From Streptomyces sp. LBL (GTDB taxonomy: Bacteria; Actinomycetota; Actinomycetes; Streptomycetales; Streptomycetaceae): a DNA stretch of 64,000 nt. Below, piece after piece: positions 17,009 through 26,244 of this stretch. Below the pieces are notes generated by a model, which worked only from the letters and a program-made list of their open reading frames with translations, ran no database searches and was not told where the DNA came from. The stretch covers positions 1 to 64,000 of the forward strand of contig NZ_JARXYX010000036.1 of NCBI RefSeq assembly GCF_029893585.1, given 5' to 3'. How positions within the stretch are numbered: position 1 is the stretch's first letter; each line of letters opens with the position of its first letter. The translations under genes were made by a program, and so were the position numbers.

Positions 17009-17506
17009 GTGACCGAGCAGATCCGGCTGCCCGATCTGCCCACCGACAAGGACTTCGACGGGGAGGTCTTCGCCCCCCTCTACACCACGACGGTGATCGT
17101 GAGCGGTGGGACAGCGAGTCACGGGCGGGCCTCGGGAAGAGCACGCTCGGCCGACGGAGTCCTGGATCTCAACCTGCGCATGCCCGCCGAACTGGGGGGA
17201 GACGGCCAGGGGACGAATCCCGAGCAGCTGTTCGCAGCCGGGTTCGCCGCCTGCTTCCACGGGGCGCTGAGCCTGGTGGCACGACAGGCCGCGCTCGACG
17301 CCGCCGCGATCTTTGTGGAGGCAACCGTGGCCTTCGGGCGCGACCCGGGAGACGGCGGCTACTTGTTGTGCGTCGACCTGGTGGTCAGGTGGCCTGGCAT
17401 CGATCCTGAGATCGCTGCCCCGCTCCTGAGGAAGGCCGATTCGCTGTGCCCGTACGCGAGGATGGCCTGGCAGGGAACGCCGACAACCATCACGCTGGCT
17501 TCCTGA
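17009..17506 (+). CDS. organic hydroperoxide resistance (Ohr/OsmC-family) protein
   Basis: 165 residues of the OsmC/Ohr fold. The two reactive cysteines sit in GFAACFHGAL (about residue 78) and LCPYARMAW (about 148), and the N-terminal LYTTTVIVSGG strand region matches Ohr. It reduces fatty-acid and other organic hydroperoxides. GTG 17009 follows GAGGGA. It pairs with the OsmC-like gene 230 bp downstream and has an upstream ECF41-type promoter, so it is probably part of the sigma-controlled peroxide response. Confidence 0.9.
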   Translation: MTEQIRLPDLPTDKDFDGEVFAPLYTTTVIVSGGTASHGRASGRARSADGVLDLNLRMPAELGGDGQGTNPEQLFAAGFAACFHGALSLVARQAALDAAAIFVEATVAFGRDPGDGGYLLCVDLVVRWPGIDPEIAAPLLRKADSLCPYARMAWQGTPTTITLAS

Positions 17507-17607
17507 CCGCCGGCCCGGCTGCCTGCTCACCGTGTGCCGTTCCAGGCTGATTCAGTAGTCGTCGTGTGCCGCAGGCCGGCACACGACGACTCTTGTCGTG
17601 GAAAACG

Positions 17608-17634
17608 TGTCACACGAGCGTGAGCCTTCCTGTC
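17608..17634 (+). promoter_or_regulatory. ECF41-type promoter for OsmC-like gene
   Basis: TGTCACA 17608-17614, 16 bases, TGTC 17631-17634, about 100 bp before the start at 17734. The second box is the TGTC variant also seen at 14674. Confidence 0.6.
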
Positions 17635-17733
17635 CTAGCAGTGAAGGGACGAGCCACGGCGTCCCGACGTAACTCCGCCCCGCTTGGTGATCACCAGCCG
17701 CACGGCGGTCCGCCTCGCCCGAGAGGGAGACTG

Positions 17734-18156
17734 ATGAACGCACGCATCGTGTCCGTAAGTGAGGGCCCGCGCCTCGCCCGTTCCGTTGCGGTCGGCCCTC
17801 ACACGCTGACCGCGGACGAACCCCAGCCCATCGGCACCGACACGGGGCCCACCCCCGGAGAGCTGCTTCTGGCCGCGCTCGGGGCGTGTACCTCCATGAC
17901 CGTCCGGGCGTACGCGGACAGGCACGGTTGGCAGCTCGACCAAGTCGATGTGGCGGTGCGGTTCGATCCACAAGGGCAGATCGTCAAGAGCATCCGGTTG
18001 ACCGGCGATCTGGAGCCTGCCCACATCAGGCAACTGCTGGCAGTTGCCGGGCGCTGTCCTGTGCACCGTCTCCTGACCAGCGGGGCCACGGTCGTCACCG
18101 TGCCCACTGTGGTGGGGAGGCCCCGCGCGTCCCACAGCCGGGCTGTGCCGGAATGA
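17734..18156 (+). CDS. OsmC-family protein
   Basis: 140 residues. PGELLLAALGACTSMTVRAYADRHGW contains the first peroxidatic Cys, and GRCPVHRLLTSGATV the second. The first strand pair is SVSEGPRLARSVAVGPHTLTADEP. It belongs to the OsmC/YhfA-like branch rather than Ohr. ATG 17734 has GAGAGGGAGA upstream. A thiol-dependent peroxidase role beside Ohr is likely. Confidence 0.9.
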   Translation: MNARIVSVSEGPRLARSVAVGPHTLTADEPQPIGTDTGPTPGELLLAALGACTSMTVRAYADRHGWQLDQVDVAVRFDPQGQIVKSIRLTGDLEPAHIRQLLAVAGRCPVHRLLTSGATVVTVPTVVGRPRASHSRAVPE

Positions 18157-18212
18157 CCTGGCCCGGTACGGTCCCCCGGCGCCCCCGAGGGTGCAGAAAG
18201 AACGGCTTCCGA

Positions 18213-18239
18213 TGTCACAAAGCAGCGTTCCATCCAGTC
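18213..18239 (+). promoter_or_regulatory. weak ECF41-type promoter (AGTC variant)
   Basis: TGTCACA 18213-18219, 16 bases, AGTC 18236-18239, 100 bp before the hypothetical gene at 18339. The spacing is exact; the second box has one mismatch. Confidence 0.4.
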
Positions 18240-18338
18240 AAGTATGTCGTACGGCAAATCGCCTCACCCCTCGCCCATCTGGACGGTACGCCGCTCTTCC
18301 GACGTGATCGCCCGAGTCGGAACGGAGATGAGAACAGC

Positions 18339-18737
18339 ATGTTGCTCCAGACGGACAGGTACCTCGCACAGGGCGGATCCGCGGTCGGCATACCCACTGC
18401 CGAGACGGTTCTGGGGCCCGGCACCTCCGGTTGCAGCCGGCGTGACCCTGCAGTCGGTGAGCGAAACCCGGGCGCCGGCTCCCGCCTCGTGAATGATGGC
18501 AAGTGGCTGGTGGGTCTGCATTTCCACACCGCCAACTCCCAGTGCCTGTGGCTGTACTACGTTGTGGACGACGCCTTCGACACGATCCACGCGGCGCGCA
18601 TGGCCGCCGTCCAGCGCGCCGGAAGTGACCCGGACCGAGTGGCCCGCTGCGGGGACCAGGCCGAGGCCGATCAAGTCGAGGTCCAGTGCATCCTTCGGGA
18701 TGCCCTCGGCCACTACCGTCTGAGCCGGTGTCTCTGA
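18339..18737 (+). CDS. hypothetical protein
   Basis: 132 residues from ATG 18339 with GGAGATGAG upstream. The N-terminal 60 residues are low in structure; the second half (GKWLVGLHFHTANSQCLWLY, YVVDDAFDTIHAARMAAVQRAG) looks globular. No family is recognised. Its position after an ECF41-like promoter box is the only hint. A fortuitous frame is possible. Confidence 0.4.
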   Translation: MLLQTDRYLAQGGSAVGIPTAETVLGPGTSGCSRRDPAVGERNPGAGSRLVNDGKWLVGLHFHTANSQCLWLYYVVDDAFDTIHAARMAAVQRAGSDPDRVARCGDQAEADQVEVQCILRDALGHYRLSRCL

Positions 18738-19247
18738 ACCGTTCCGGCGAGGGCCGTCCCGGTGACCGGCCGGCGTGAACGGCACACCGGACAACCCGCT
18801 TTCAACCCCTACGGCTCGGCCGCTCCGTCGGTGAACACGCCGGTCGGGCGGCCTGAACGGCGGCAGGCTGCGAAGGCCGCGCCCCGGGCCGCAGAGAATC
18901 CTGGCCGGACTGCCTGAGAACCGATTGGTGCGGACGACGAACGGGCGTGCCGGCGCCGTCGCCGCCCCCGGTTGAGTACGCCGGACAGCGGCCCGTCCGC
19001 GCCGTCTTCTCGATGATGGCGATGTCGCCAGTCGCCGTGCAGGGCGGTGCTCAGGGGGTGGACGGCCTGCTGCACCACGGCGGTTGCGGCCTGCGTGCTC
19101 TGGAGCGGGTTGAGCATCATGAAGCACGGCCGGCTTCTCCAACGGCGCTGCCTGCAGATCGACCAAAACCTTCCGAGCACTCTCCCAACCGAGCTCGCAC
19201 AGGCACCTCGTCAGTTCCACTTCGCATGCGGCCCGGGTGCGGGGGTG
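18738..19247. other. 510-bp gap between hypothetical and qcrB
   Basis: No intact gene is seen. A minus-strand reading around 19000-19180 (FMMLNPLQSTQAATAVVQQAVHPL) has protein-like composition but no known family and no clear start. It may be a remnant. Confidence 0.35.
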
Positions 19248-20873
19248 TCAGTGCCGGTGTTCGCCGGTGATCTCCTTGTACTCCTGCGCGGTCGGCTTGG
19301 CTGTCTGCGTGCCTTCGCCGTAGAAGCTCCGGCTGAGCCTGGCACGCAGGAGTTGCGCAAGGCGGGATCCTGTACCGGGGCCTCCCCCGTCACCCGCAGG
19401 GCCGGGACCGATCGGCTTGTATTGCTCGTGCTGTGTGAGAACGTGCAGTTGTTCTGGGCCGAGTGGCTCGTGCACCTCGATGAACTCGCCGTGCGGCAAA
19501 CGCTTGATGATGCCGGTCTCGCGTCCGTGCAGCACTCTGTCGCGGTCTTGGCGCTGGAGGCCGAGTGCGCACCGCTTCGTTACGGCATAAGCGGTGACGG
19601 GCACGGCGAAGAGGCCGACGCGAACCCCCCACGTCACGGATTCGACCGAGACGTGGAAGCGGATGGCGATGATGTCGTTCGCGGCGCCGATCAGGGCCAC
19701 CAGATAGAAACTGATCCATGCGACGCCAAATGCCGTTCGCACCGCTCGGTTGCGCGGTCGGTCGAGAAGGTGCTGCTCGCGGTCGTCATCGGTCACCCAG
19801 GACTCGATGAACGGGTAAGCGCCCATGGCAAGGAAGAGACCAACGCCGGCCGTGAGCGGGATCAGGTTGTCCAGAGCCAATGTGTGGCCCCAGAAGTCGA
19901 TTTCCCAGCCGGGCATGACCCGCAGCAGCCCGTCGGCTATGCCCATGTACCAGTCGGGCTGCGATCCGGCGGAAACCTGGTCGGCACGGTAGGGGCCGTA
20001 CACCCAAACAGGGTTGATCTGTGCGACCGAAGCGATGACGAAGACGACACCGGCGACAAGGAAGAAGAACCCTGCGGACTTTACAGCGCGCACCTTGGGC
20101 GGCAGACCCACAACATTCTTGTTGCTCCGCCCCGGACCTGGGTATTGCGTGTGTTTGTGACGAAGAACCAGGACGAGATGGACGACAAGCAGTCCCACCA
20201 TCAGGGCAGGGATGAGCAGAACGTGGATCGTATTGAAGCGCGCCACCAGATCATTTCCAGGGAACTCACCTCCGAAGAGGAACATGGAGAGGTAGGTGCC
20301 GACGATCGGGACGGAGAGGATCGTTCCGTTCACGACCGCGAGTCCGGTTCCGGACAGGAGGTCGTCCGGAAGGTCGTATCCCGTCAGCCCTCCGAACATT
20401 CCGAGGACCAGCAGCAGGAAACCGAACACCCAGTTGAGCTCGCGAGGCTTACGGAAGGCGCCTGTGAAAAACACGCGCATCATGTGGACGAGTATGGCGG
20501 CGACAAAGACCAGCGCTGCCCAGTGGTGGGCCTGCCGGATCAACAGGCCGCCACGGACATCGAAGGATATGTGCATGGTCGAATTGAATGCCTCCGACAC
20601 CAACTGCCCCTGCAGCGGCGCGTAGCTGCCCTGATACTCCACTTCCTTCATGGACGGGTGGAAGTAGAACGTCAGATACACACCCGTAACGACGATGATG
20701 ATGAAGCTGTAGAGGCAGATCTCTCCCAGCATGAACGACCAATGATCCGGAAAGGCTCTTCGCGATTTCGCCCTGCGCGGGGTGTAGACGCCCAGGCGTC
20801 CACCGGCCCATTCGGCAACCCGTTCGCCCTTGGTGACCCTGTGCGCTTCGTTTCCCTGGCTGCCGTCGCCCAT
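19248..20873 (-). CDS. qcrB: cytochrome bc1 complex cytochrome b subunit, orphan copy
   Basis: 541 residues. An N-terminal heme-bearing helical bundle (SFMLGEICLYSFIIIVVTGVYL, QAHHWAALVFVAAILVHMMRVFF, SVPIVGTYLSMFLFGGEFPG) is followed by the actinobacterial C-terminal domain with the quinol-site PDWYMGIADGLLR and a long cytoplasmic tail. It normally pairs with qcrA and qcrC in the bcc-aa3 supercomplex; neither gene is nearby, so this is a second, isolated qcrB. ATG 20873 has AAGGG almost directly before it. An exact TGTCACA-N16-GGTC promoter lies 166 bp upstream on the same strand. Confidence 0.9.
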   Translation of the reverse strand: MGDGSQGNEAHRVTKGERVAEWAGGRLGVYTPRRAKSRRAFPDHWSFMLGEICLYSFIIIVVTGVYLTFYFHPSMKEVEYQGSYAPLQGQLVSEAFNSTMHISFDVRGGLLIRQAHHWAALVFVAAILVHMMRVFFTGAFRKPRELNWVFGFLLLVLGMFGGLTGYDLPDDLLSGTGLAVVNGTILSVPIVGTYLSMFLFGGEFPGNDLVARFNTIHVLLIPALMVGLLVVHLVLVLRHKHTQYPGPGRSNKNVVGLPPKVRAVKSAGFFFLVAGVVFVIASVAQINPVWVYGPYRADQVSAGSQPDWYMGIADGLLRVMPGWEIDFWGHTLALDNLIPLTAGVGLFLAMGAYPFIESWVTDDDREQHLLDRPRNRAVRTAFGVAWISFYLVALIGAANDIIAIRFHVSVESVTWGVRVGLFAVPVTAYAVTKRCALGLQRQDRDRVLHGRETGIIKRLPHGEFIEVHEPLGPEQLHVLTQHEQYKPIGPGPAGDGGGPGTGSRLAQLLRARLSRSFYGEGTQTAKPTAQEYKEITGEHRH

Positions 20874-21038
20874 CCCTTACCACCATTCAAGAATCGTTCA
20901 CGGGGCCCGTCCCGGACGGCACTTCCCGCGTCGTTCACAGCCCGTCCTGGGCGATGTGCGTAACATCCGGACCGAGTGGTACGGGAACGGCAGGTCGGCC
21001 GTCGCCGCCGCAGGCTCATGGACCGCTTCCACCCGTAT

Positions 21039-21065
21039 GACCGCGCACGACGCGCGGCTGTGACA
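21039..21065 (-). promoter_or_regulatory. ECF41-type promoter for orphan qcrB
   Basis: Minus strand: TGTCACA 21065-21059, 16 bases, GGTC 21042-21039. It gives a leader of about 160 bases. No other feature is recognised in 20874-21300 apart from a doubtful small minus-strand frame (21016-21225) with one CxxC. Confidence 0.65.
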
Positions 21066-21300
21066 CGTCTCGCCGGGAGAAGGCATACGCAGGCAGCACA
21101 TCCTCGTCACAGCGCTTGCAGTGCGGAGGAAAGGGAAACGGCCGGAATTCCTCCTGATCGGGGCGGGCCGAAGCGGCAAGGCGGGGGTGGTTCTGGTCGG
21201 CTTCTGACCAGGGGGCCACCGCCACCCCCTACTTTCGTCGGTGTCCGTCGTCGTCGTGTGGCCGATGGACGGCTGTCCGCCGCTCCCTAGCGTCAGGGTC

Positions 21301-22032
21301 ATGGACCTGACGCACGCTCCCAGCAAACCCGCGACGGATCTCGGACTTCCGTACCGTCCCGGAGGGTTGGCCTTCCTGCGCGAGGCCGCCCGCAGCTTCC
21401 GGACCACCGGTGCGGTGGCGCCCAGCAGCGGGCCGCTGGCCGCACGGCTGGCGGCCCCGCTGGCGATGGCCCGCGCCGAGTTCGGCGGCCCGGTGTCGGT
21501 GCTGGAGGTCGGCGCGGGCACCGGCCCGGTGACCCGCACCCTCGCAGGCCGCCTCGGACCTGCCGACCGACTCGACGTGGTGGAGATCAACCCCCGGTTC
21601 GTGGAGGTCCTGTACGACGCACTGCACACCGACCCGGCCCTCTCGGCCGCGTCCGACCGGATCCGGATCATCGCCGACTCGATCACGGACACCGACCTGG
21701 ATCGCCGATACGACGTGATCGTCTCCTGTCTGCCGTTCACCAACTTCGAACCGCACACGGTCCGTTCGATCCTGGACCGCTATCTCTCCGTCCTGGAACC
21801 CGGCGGCCATCTGACGTACTTCGCGTACGTCGGCACCCAGGCGACCCGCGCCCTGGTCGCCGATCGCGCCGAGGCGGCCCGGCACCGGGCGTCGTCCGCC
21901 GTGCTGGACGGGTTCGCCACTCGATACGGAGTGGGCGACAGCCTCGTCCTGCGCAACCTGCCGCCCGCCCGCGTACACCACCTGCGCGCTCCCGGCCCGC
22001 TCGGCCGCAGCAGCGAGGCCCCGGCGCGCTGA
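21301..22032 (+). CDS. class I SAM-dependent methyltransferase (phospholipid methyltransferase-like)
   Basis: 243 residues. Motif I VLEVGAGTGPVTRTLAGRLG (about 68-87), acidic motif LDVVEINPRFVEVL, motif IV YDVIVSCLPFTNF and motif VI LEPGGHLTYFAYVG mark a Rossmann methyltransferase. The LPFTNF-type motif and the N-terminal FLREAARSFRTTGAVAPSS resemble PmtA-like phosphatidylethanolamine N-methyltransferases. ATG 21301 has only a weak CAGGG site; an upstream GTG at 21241 is possible. It stands alone, divergent from qcrB. Confidence 0.85.
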   Translation: MDLTHAPSKPATDLGLPYRPGGLAFLREAARSFRTTGAVAPSSGPLAARLAAPLAMARAEFGGPVSVLEVGAGTGPVTRTLAGRLGPADRLDVVEINPRFVEVLYDALHTDPALSAASDRIRIIADSITDTDLDRRYDVIVSCLPFTNFEPHTVRSILDRYLSVLEPGGHLTYFAYVGTQATRALVADRAEAARHRASSAVLDGFATRYGVGDSLVLRNLPPARVHHLRAPGPLGRSSEAPAR

Positions 22033-22149
22033 GCGCGGTGGTGGGGCCGAGCTGGCCGGTGGCGCCGGTGGGACCGGTGGGACCGAGCTGGCCTGTGGGT
22101 CCGAGCGGGGCCGAGCGGGACTCGAACCCCCACGGCCGAATCCGCCCGC

Positions 22150-22805
22150 ACCGGGTCGCAGGAGTCGGCCGCCGGAGGCCTGTCGAGCTATAGATGCCGC
22201 TGTTGCCCCGGTCCTGCCCGGTGACGTCGTCCGGCAACTTCGGCACCCGGAATTCGGCGTGCAGTCTGAAGTCGCCGAAGGACTGTGTGGTACGGATGTC
22301 GCCGCAGCACACCTCGACGGAGTCCTCGGCGGTGTGCGGCCATGCGGCGCTTCGGCCGTCGGTCTGCTGCCAGGCGGTGGCGAGGCTGCCGCCGGAGAAC
22401 AGGTCGATATACGGCTGCCGGGTCTGCGTACGTCGATCATGTCGAGGTTGACGTTGCCGGTGTCCTCGGGCCGGTAGGTGTACGTGATGGTGTTGCGGCC
22501 CTTGCGGAGGGCGAGCCGCTCGGTCCTGGTGGACCAGCGGTCCCAGGTGCCGGTGGAGGGGAGGCTGGTCTGCCGGGCCTGTCCGTCGTTGACGGTGACG
22601 CCGATCGTCTTCGTGCCGGTGAAGGGGTCGGGGCCGTTGGTGTAGCGCGGGCCCACGTCGTAGCTGCCCTTCGCGGGTGCGTCGACCTCGAAGGTGGCGG
22701 TGGCGCCCTGGGAGTTGAAGCCGTCGACGAAGCCGCCGCCGGTGTAGCCGGCATGCTCGGTGTCGATGTCCGCTCCGTCGGAGATCGTCGCCACGGGCCG
22801 CGACA
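22150..22805 (-). pseudogene. CBM6 plus DUF1080 carbohydrate-active protein, frameshifted
   Basis: The minus strand reads a carbohydrate-binding module (HAGYTGGGFVDGFNSQGATATFEV, then NTITYTYRPEDTGNVNLDMI). Near 22430 it shifts frame to a DUF1080/3-keto-disaccharide hydrolase start (YIDLFSGGSLATAW, SFGDFRLHAEFRVPKLPDDV, RGNSGIYS). It stops there and passes into G-x-y repeat-like sequence at 22033-22110. The 5' end is cut at the truncated membrane gene. The product would have been a secreted glycan-acting enzyme. Confidence 0.65.
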
Positions 22806-22814
22806 TCGAGAAGA

Positions 22815-23294
22815 TCAAGGGTCTGGCCGACCGCGGCGATCCACGACGATCTGGCCACCGTCCTCCGGTACCACCAGCAACCGGTACTTCATATAACTGC
22901 CCAACTGCTTGACCACCTTGACGTCCTGCCTGGCGACCTGGCCGATCTCGTCCCAGCAGTACGCCTCCGGCTCCTGGTCGGCAACTTGACGCACGACGCC
23001 GTACTCGTACCAGGCGACCCATGTCTTCGGCGGCCTGCGGCGCAGCAGGAACCAGCAGGCCAGCCCCAACGCCAGTGCCGCCAGCGCCAGCATGGGCAGT
23101 CCGTGGTACCAGGTGCCGTCCTCGCGCTGGTCAGCGGCAGCGATCCCGACGCCGAAGGCGAGCGCGCCCAGACCGACGAGCGACAGGGGAACGATCGCCG
23201 CCCATTCAGGACGCCTGGGGTTGTTCTCCACCAGACCTCCGAAAGCGCCGAGTTCACCATCCTCCGCGGCTACCGTCATGCTTCGCGGCCCCAT
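22815..23294 (-). CDS. two-helix membrane protein (DUF6585-like), probably C-terminally truncated
   Basis: 159 residues from ATG 23294 (MGPRSMTVAAEDG), chosen for AAGGGGG six bases upstream; ATG 23279 is possible. Two membrane segments at about 35-58 and 72-93 are followed by a cytoplasmic beta-rich part (TWVAWYEYGVVRQVA, LGSYMKYRLLVV). This pattern resembles DUF6585 proteins. Those are longer, and this frame ends just where the CBM6/DUF1080 fragment begins, so the 3' end was probably lost. Confidence 0.6.
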   Translation of the reverse strand: MGPRSMTVAAEDGELGAFGGLVENNPRRPEWAAIVPLSLVGLGALAFGVGIAAADQREDGTWYHGLPMLALAALALGLACWFLLRRRPPKTWVAWYEYGVVRQVADQEPEAYCWDEIGQVARQDVKVVKQLGSYMKYRLLVVPEDGGQIVVDRRGRPDP

Positions 23295-23739
23295 GGAACG
23301 CCCCCTTGCCGAATGGCTCAACGTGGCCCAGATTATGCGCCACGGGCGGTATTTCGGCCACTGGCCAGGATCGCGCGGCAGTCCGCAAGAAGAGGGATGC
23401 GCGGTCTGCCGAGGGACGTTCGGGGACGCTTTGCGCGAGAACGTGGCAAGGCGACGACGATGGGGACGGCCGCAGGCTACGGCCAGTACGTGACGTTCGC
23501 ATGCCCCGCCTACTCCAACGCGGTCTTCGCCCTCGTACCGATGGGCGTCCTCGTGACTCCTCCCCGTCCTGACGCAGAACATCGTGAAGGCACCGGACGG
23601 CAGCGTGCTCGTCACCTTCTCCGGGGAGGAAGCCAATCGCGCCCACGCCGACGAGATGGTGCGACGGCATCACGCGGCGCTCAGGCGCGGTTCCGGGAAT
23701 TCGTCCCAGGGCGACGGCACCTGACGGGACGTCCGGGAC

Positions 23740-23881
23740 CGCTCTTTGTGGACCGCCGACTGGAACGCGGCCCGGAACATCTTGCATCTGTACCGGATCG
23801 GCCACGTGGCGATCCCGGCTGCCGGAAGGTGCAGTCGTCAGGCGCGGAAAAGCGCCAAGCCCGCCACCGCAAGGTAGGTGG
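23740..23881 (+). pseudogene. possible transposase 3' remnant (OrfB/TnpB-like)
   Basis: A plus-strand reading LWTADWNAARNILHLYRIGH followed by VAIPAAGR and a basic tail resembles the D-x-N-A-A-x-N-I end of IS200/IS605 OrfB transposases. No zinc-finger cysteines remain upstream. A frameshifted small reading (MVRRHHAALRRG) precedes it. The assignment is tentative. Confidence 0.35.
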
Positions 23882-23908
23882 GAATCTCCCGGCAGCCGGG
23901 ATAGCAGT

Positions 23909-25228
23909 TCATCGCCCCAGGCTGTGGTCCGCCAATGCCTCAGGGGGACTGTCGAGGCCCGGTTCCTCTTGCGCGACGTGCGGAATACGCAAGAACAGGG
24001 TGTCGAACGCCCCCGCACCGTGATACGTGGTGAGAGTGACCGTTGGGCTCTCGTCCCCGGTGTACCTTGACCAGGCCACTCTGGGGTCCCGTCCGGCGGA
24101 GTCCGGGAGCGTCAGGTGCCTCGATGTGGGCGTGGGCCGGGGGGCATGAGGGGCGTAGGGGGTATGAGGGCCGTAGGGGGTATGAGGGCCGTAGGGGGTA
24201 TGAGGGGCGTAGGGGGTATGAGGGGCGTAGGGGGTATGAGGGGCGTAGGGGGTATGAGGGCCGTAGGCCGGGTACGGGGGTATTCCTGTACCGCGGGGTC
24301 TGCCCTGCTGTGCCGTGTCTTGTTGCATGCCGCCGCTCGTCACCACGACCGTGACGCCGATGATGATCAATACGAGCCCGGGGACGGTCGCGGGCTTGAT
24401 GCCCTGCTCCATGAACCACCAGGCGGCGAGCGCCGCCACGGGGGTCTCCAGCAGGAGCAGGACGCTCATTGTCGTTGCCGATGTCCTGCCAAGGGCGAAG
24501 TTCAGTGAGCCGAGCCCCAGGATCTGGGGAAAGATGAGCAGTCCGAGCAGCGACAGCTGCGTGGATCTGTCGAAGCCCGTCAGCGGGATGTGGGCCAGCC
24601 AGCAGACAGCGAGGAGCTCCAGACCGCAGACCAGGGAAGTGAACGTCGAGTACAGCGGTGTGCTGACATCCGCGCGGGACCGTTCGCTCAGCGCGGTGTA
24701 CCCGGCCTGGGCGACAGCCCCTACGAGGGCGAGCAGGTCTCCCAGCAGCGCCGTACCGCCGGACCTGATGTCAAGACCGCCCGCCGCGGCCGCTCCCACG
24801 ACGGAGAGAGCGAGGCCCGCCCATGTCCGGCGGGACGTGCGGACGCCCTGGCCCGCGGCGATGAGGGCCTGCCAGACGGGCTGAGTGGCGACGAGCGCCG
24901 TGGACATGGCGACCGAGGTCAGCCGGGTGCTCGTCATGAAGGCCGCGAAGTGGAGCGCGAGTGCCGTGGCGGCGAGGAAACCGAAGACCAGGGGCCGCCA
25001 CTGCTCCCGCCGCAGGATGCCGCGCTCGCCCCGTGCGACGCGCGCCACCTCACGACGACGCAGTAGCAGCAGGAGAGGCCCGAGTACGGCGAAGCCCAGG
25101 CAGTTGCGCCAGAAGGCCATGGCGAGCGGCGAGGCGGTGGCGGCCGCGGTGAGTGGGGCGGTAGCCGCGACGGAGACCACGGTGACCGCCATCGCCGCCA
25201 TGGACAGCGGATCGAGCTTGGACTTCAC
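23909..25228 (-). CDS. EamA-family (DMT) transporter with repetitive C-terminal tail
   Basis: 439 residues from GTG 25228. Ten membrane segments in two EamA halves span about 10-300 (for example SPLAMAFWRNCLGFAVLGPLLLLL and VPGLVLIIIGVTVVVTSGG), as in RhaT/YdcZ-like metabolite exporters. A cytoplasmic tail of about 130 residues follows, starting with seven tandem hexapeptides of the type APHTPY/GPHTPY. Such a tail is unusual for EamA proteins. The ribosome site is weak, so the start is uncertain. Confidence 0.8.
   Translation of the reverse strand: MKSKLDPLSMAAMAVTVVSVAATAPLTAAATASPLAMAFWRNCLGFAVLGPLLLLLRRREVARVARGERGILRREQWRPLVFGFLAATALALHFAAFMTSTRLTSVAMSTALVATQPVWQALIAAGQGVRTSRRTWAGLALSVVGAAAAGGLDIRSGGTALLGDLLALVGAVAQAGYTALSERSRADVSTPLYSTFTSLVCGLELLAVCWLAHIPLTGFDRSTQLSLLGLLIFPQILGLGSLNFALGRTSATTMSVLLLLETPVAALAAWWFMEQGIKPATVPGLVLIIIGVTVVVTSGGMQQDTAQQGRPRGTGIPPYPAYGPHTPYAPHTPYAPHTPYAPHTPYGPHTPYGPHTPYAPHAPRPTPTSRHLTLPDSAGRDPRVAWSRYTGDESPTVTLTTYHGAGAFDTLFLRIPHVAQEEPGLDSPPEALADHSLGR
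24144..24270. repeat. 18-bp tandem repeat encoding a hexapeptide
   Basis: About seven copies of an 18-bp unit (GGGCGTAGGGGGTATGAG, with GGGC/GGCC variation) lie inside the EamA gene and read [A/G]PHTPY on the minus strand. Being a multiple of three, copy-number change keeps the frame. Confidence 0.85.
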
Positions 25229-26118
25229 GTGTTCGTACCGCCGTCCACACTCGACCGGGCGACGGCGGATACCGCGGTTGCGATGCCGTCGCGGGTGGAA
25301 CACGGCCGCGGAACACGGGAGTTCGCGGGGCCGTACTCCGCGTCATTTCTCGCGTCGTCTCTCGCGCCGTGGCCGCGATCGAAGACGCGCGTGCCACGCA
25401 GACCCTGCCCTGTTCGGTGGTGTATTCGCATGAACTGCCGCGGGGCCGCGGGTATTGACGTGGTGTCGGTGGTTGAGTCACCGGCGTCCGGCAGGTGCAC
25501 GGCGTTGCGCGCAAGCGTGGGCAGGTGCACGGGGAGACCGTTTCTGTCGAACAGGACAAATAACACTTCGGCCTTATGTCCAATATTGATCACTGGGTAC
25601 GCGTTTTCTGTGCTGTGGGGGGAAACCCAGGGCTTAGACAGCGGAGGTGAGACCGGTCGGCGACGCGAGCGCACGCTGCCGCACCACGTTCCACGAGGTC
25701 GCGTGACGCGGGCCCGTGGCATCGGCTCGTACCGGATCCGCGCATGCTACGGCAGCCGGTGGGCACAGCGGGCGTCGGCCAACAGGTGGCCGGTACTCGC
25801 CAGGGAGGTTCGTCCGACGGTGTCCGGGTTCGCCGGGCACGGAGCTCGGCATGACATCCCGCGGATCCGCCGAACACGCGTGGGCCGGAACGCCGACAGT
25901 CCGGTCCAGGGCCCGCCATCGCAGGACGCCGACCCGATGCTCTGGACGGCAGCCGCGCTGAGGTGGGGGCCAGGTCGATGCGCTCACGGACGCTCAGACT
26001 GGCACGGCAAAGTGATCGGAATCCAGCCTGGAATATGACCGATCCGTAACAGTCTCGGCTATGTGATCATCGTGCAGCAGCGCTGCGATCGATGGGCGAT
26101 CGCCGCCGACTCTGAGCG
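25229..26118. other. 890-bp region without a supported gene
   Basis: Several overlapping open frames exist but none has family motifs or a good start. An AT-richer stretch at 25555-25615 (ACTTCGGCC, TCCAATATTGATCA) is probably a promoter or leader region. Nothing else is recognised. Confidence 0.4.
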
Positions 26119-26235
26119 CGTTCCTCGTGTCCTCCTCATCGAAGACCACCCCACTGACCGCGAAGGCGTCTGGCAGGCCTTGTGCCGCCAGGGCACGACG
26201 TCGCGGCGGCCAGGGCCGAGGACGGCATGGCAAGT
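26119..26235 (+). pseudogene. response-regulator receiver fragment
   Basis: RVLLIEDHPTDREGVWQALCRQG resembles the start of an OmpR-type receiver domain (acidic pair ED). After a one-base deletion it continues in another frame as HDVAAARAEDG. Only about 35 residues survive. Confidence 0.4.
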
Positions 26236-26244
26236 TCCAAGACC

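Noticed and set aside
19047..20963. Plus-strand 638-codon frame opposite qcrB
   Set aside because: Antisense shadow of qcrB; composition rich in His, Asp and Arg, no motif.
21016..21225. Small minus-strand frame with CKRC
   Set aside because: It overlaps the qcrB promoter, has only one CxxC and no recognised family.
22110..22185. tRNA-like GGGGGTTCGAGTCCCGC on the minus strand
   Set aside because: It resembles a T-arm but the stem has a mismatch and no acceptor, D-arm or anticodon stem can be built. The sequence is explained by the broken DUF1080 reading.
24043..24508. Glycine/arginine/methionine repeat proteins on the plus strand
   Set aside because: Shadow translations of the hexapeptide repeat in the EamA gene.
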